A stretch of DNA of 64,000 nt from positions 4,898,001-4,962,000 of the forward strand of contig OY751489.1 of NCBI GenBank assembly GCA_963565915.1. Direction: 5' to 3'. Below are positions 63,301-64,000 of this stretch, one piece after another. Positions within the stretch are counted from its first letter, which is position 1. Every line of letters begins with the position of its first letter. Source of the stretch: Entoloma clypeatum. Lineage: Eukaryota; Basidiomycota; Agaricomycetes; Agaricales; Entolomataceae. The translations under genes and the position numbers were made by a program. The notes under the pieces are model-generated. The model worked only from the letters and a program-made list of their open reading frames with translations, was not told where the DNA came from and made no database searches.

Positions 63301-64000
63301 AGCCTGATGACAAACCACGAGTACCCACTCCGGAACCCGAACAAGTACCAGATCGACCGATCAGGGAACGACGAGTTTGGAGAATGCCAGGTAGCATCTA
63401 TGGGGAAGACACCCCTGCTTCTGATCTTGAAAAAATGGATCGGAGACGCAGATTAGGCGGTCAATCAGCATGGATGAATGACCTCCTAATGGAGGCAATC
63501 TCTATCCAAGTGGGCATCATCGAAATGTCACACAAAGACATATACTCTCTTCCAAACAAAGAAGATTGGTATGCGGCAGAACAAAAAGAGCTAGACATGC
63601 TCAAAAGCCGCGGGGTGATCACGGAGTTAGTACCCCTGCCTACAGGGAGGAAAGCACTAAGGAACAAATGGGTTTACAACGAAAAATCCGACGGGCGTTT
63701 GAAAGCACACCTTGTCGCAAAAGGCTTCTCACAGGTAGAAGGGATCGACTTTGATCAAATCTTCTCACCAGTAGTAAGGTACCAGACTGTCTGGTTGATT
63801 CTGGCATTGACAGCCCTTGAAGGGTGGTTCATGACACTCTTGGACGTCTCAGCAGCCTTCCTCTATGGAACACTCCGTGAGGTAATCTACATGCGAAAAC
63901 CTGAGGGCTACATAGTAAAAGGGAAAGAACACCTCGTGTACCGACTATACAAAGCCCTATACGGACTCAAACAGGCCGCATTAGCCTGGTGGAGGGAACT
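60306..64000 (+). CDS. Copia copy 3 gag-pol polyprotein, open to window end
   Basis: From ATG 60306 (MSTSHSALDSIAIFDGINYP) the single frame is open for 1231 codons to the window edge by my reading. Gag: SWAEKMKSYLLHQGVWHLVS, AWTSLKDTYSKISPATIF, basic tail without a clear zinc knuckle. Protease: WILDSGASLHFTHEF (about residue 520). Integrase: HKRLGHP...CTGCLKGK (HHCC), IHSDLKQIS, WRVDGGGEFDEY and QQNGRAERINQ (D,D-E). RT start: WVYNEKSDGRLKAHLVAKGF, LLDVSAAFLYGTLREVIYM, YGLKQAALAWW. YVDD and RNase H lie beyond the edge but exist in copy 1. This is the best candidate for a currently mobile element in the window. Gag and Pol appear fused without a frameshift, as in many fungal Copia elements. Confidence 0.92.
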   Translation, partial: MSTSHSALDSIAIFDGINYPSWAEKMKSYLLHQGVWHLVSGDIERPDIKDFTVTVSTPASATSTSATSATQPPVVTVTVDQPTFHKERKTWIRDDDMALGSIRLKVSEAIRRHIKDAATSKEAWTSLKDTYSKISPATIFGDFKAAASFKLSGRDPVPEIERLRSLFARLSDAKFVVPDLMQAMILASAIPDTWSSLSTALFQVYNTDNFTWQAVTDSIVSEYRRKYAIGSTRASNQQAQKISGTKRNGQDPKWEKQTAPSTSWNNADQQPNSTDPSTASEKKKGKGCWRNQKKRANNADNNSDHAEEMVEFIAPAIEQTPHRPAPCPLPPHHAPAFTTITGRGKTTSTAQPESEKMQSLLQHMNPPPSQYTRLPSGKPSVWKKNERVRRLAREIGAQPSGSNLRILDTIIPDIDKRPAKQRRVAPLIEESLKMMDIDQERMGPDVFEDEIELDGSSEHFLKPYQLRNANNTSQQTYDILASTSTECIDHISSDLHRKYIKHFALCTHCKEKERAQWILDSGASLHFTHEFKDFACYRPLTVKQFVQTAAKGKKLEILGVGAVPVWHILNGEIKTHLLRLVFYIPDMDTRLLSLGVFLNHGYKVDGTRGEINISKGLNKIQFSPHILGQTIYWLDTEIRYNQIHAISSEITVETWHKRLGHPNDQALRKIPTSTKGVPETLVREKSQESCTGCLKGKMPNQSYPNSMTRATETFDLIHSDLKQISTASYHKYKYFLTFLDDFSSHVWVVLLRKKSDAITALRQFLAMIQNQFAATPKKWRVDGGGEFDEYKDVLADHGILIDITLPYQHQQNGRAERINQTLWEKSQALRFDACLPPMWWEFCLEHAAFLYNRTPMQRLEWKTPYFRVTNEIPDMSSVRVFRCQAYVYIPKEKWKNSLESRSRLMIYLGSKPGVKGYRFMDPETNTIFMGGKAIFDESKYPIDPLPENHPEMENPEPADEFEDLIPGNDDNDSHNETPHNPVPTGQDHPESDDDLPRSEPDDKPRVPTPEPEQVPDRPIRERRVWRMPGSIYGEDTPASDLEKMDRRRRLGGQSAWMNDLLMEAISIQVGIIEMSHKDIYSLPNKEDWYAAEQKELDMLKSRGVITELVPLPTGRKALRNKWVYNEKSDGRLKAHLVAKGFSQVEGIDFDQIFSPVVRYQTVWLILALTALEGWFMTLLDVSAAFLYGTLREVIYMRKPEGYIVKGKEHLVYRLYKALYGLKQAALAWWRE

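Overview
The window looks like a repeat-rich region of a basidiomycete (probably Agaricomycete) nuclear genome. The reasons are short introns with GTRNGT...YAG ends, Ty3/Gypsy chromoviruses, Ty1/Copia elements, hAT transposase with basidiomycete-style C-terminus, a DUF6698-like gene, a fungal HNH-nuclease gene and a URC1/GTP-cyclohydrolase-II-like gene. No rRNA, tRNA or CRISPR was seen.

Layout. 1-2086: tail of a Gypsy-A LTR, then the 3' half and 3' LTR of a decayed Copia. 2087-14832: Gypsy copy A2 (minus strand), cut at its 3' end by that Copia and split by a 7.5 kb Gypsy of another family (B, 3939-11432, TSD ATACA). B itself carries a solo A-family LTR (9804-10191, TSD CACTG), so three insertion levels can be read base by base. 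14833-21721: a hAT-type element with large inverted arrays of ~160 bp repeats, a broken transposase, a divergent DUF6698-like passenger gene and a TA-flanked MITE. 21722-31349: a truncated Copia and a Copia LTR that was split by Gypsy A1 (24762-31332, TSD CAGCT). 31453-32809: non-autonomous hAT (8-bp TSD). 34219-38673: the only host-gene island, holding a hypothetical protein, a Tc1-like remnant, an HNH gene and URC1; URC1 runs into a 200-N gap (38674-38873). 38874-42335: Gypsy D. 42336-43649: an ORF made of densely packed short hairpins. 43650-47272: retroelement fragments (Gypsy E gag, a LINE reverse transcriptase). 47273-53827: Gypsy A3, with mismatched LTRs and no TSD. 54510-57185: fragments of a second Copia and of a B-like Gypsy (C). 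58377-58861: a second hAT MITE (8-bp TSD). 59635-64000: a young Copia whose single gag-pol frame stays open to the window edge.

The most interesting signals are: (1) the hairpin array with a 381-bp tandem duplication and compensating stem changes; (2) Gypsy B's opposite-strand, apparently spliced gene for a coiled-coil protein with a Zn2Cys6-type cysteine pattern, inside an element saturated on one strand with TCGGA (18 in each LTR); (3) self-priming geometry in both Gypsy families, where a PBS two bases after the LTR is complementary to the predicted transcript 5' end; (4) a conserved third ORF after pol in family A; (5) CpG-transition decay, in which nearly all comparable premature stops are CGA to TGA and most LTR-LTR differences lie in CpG; (6) arrays of TGACTCA (Gcn4/AP-1-like) sites in the A-family U3.

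Everything here was read by eye without searches. Family names are from memory of motifs, and splice sites are predictions.
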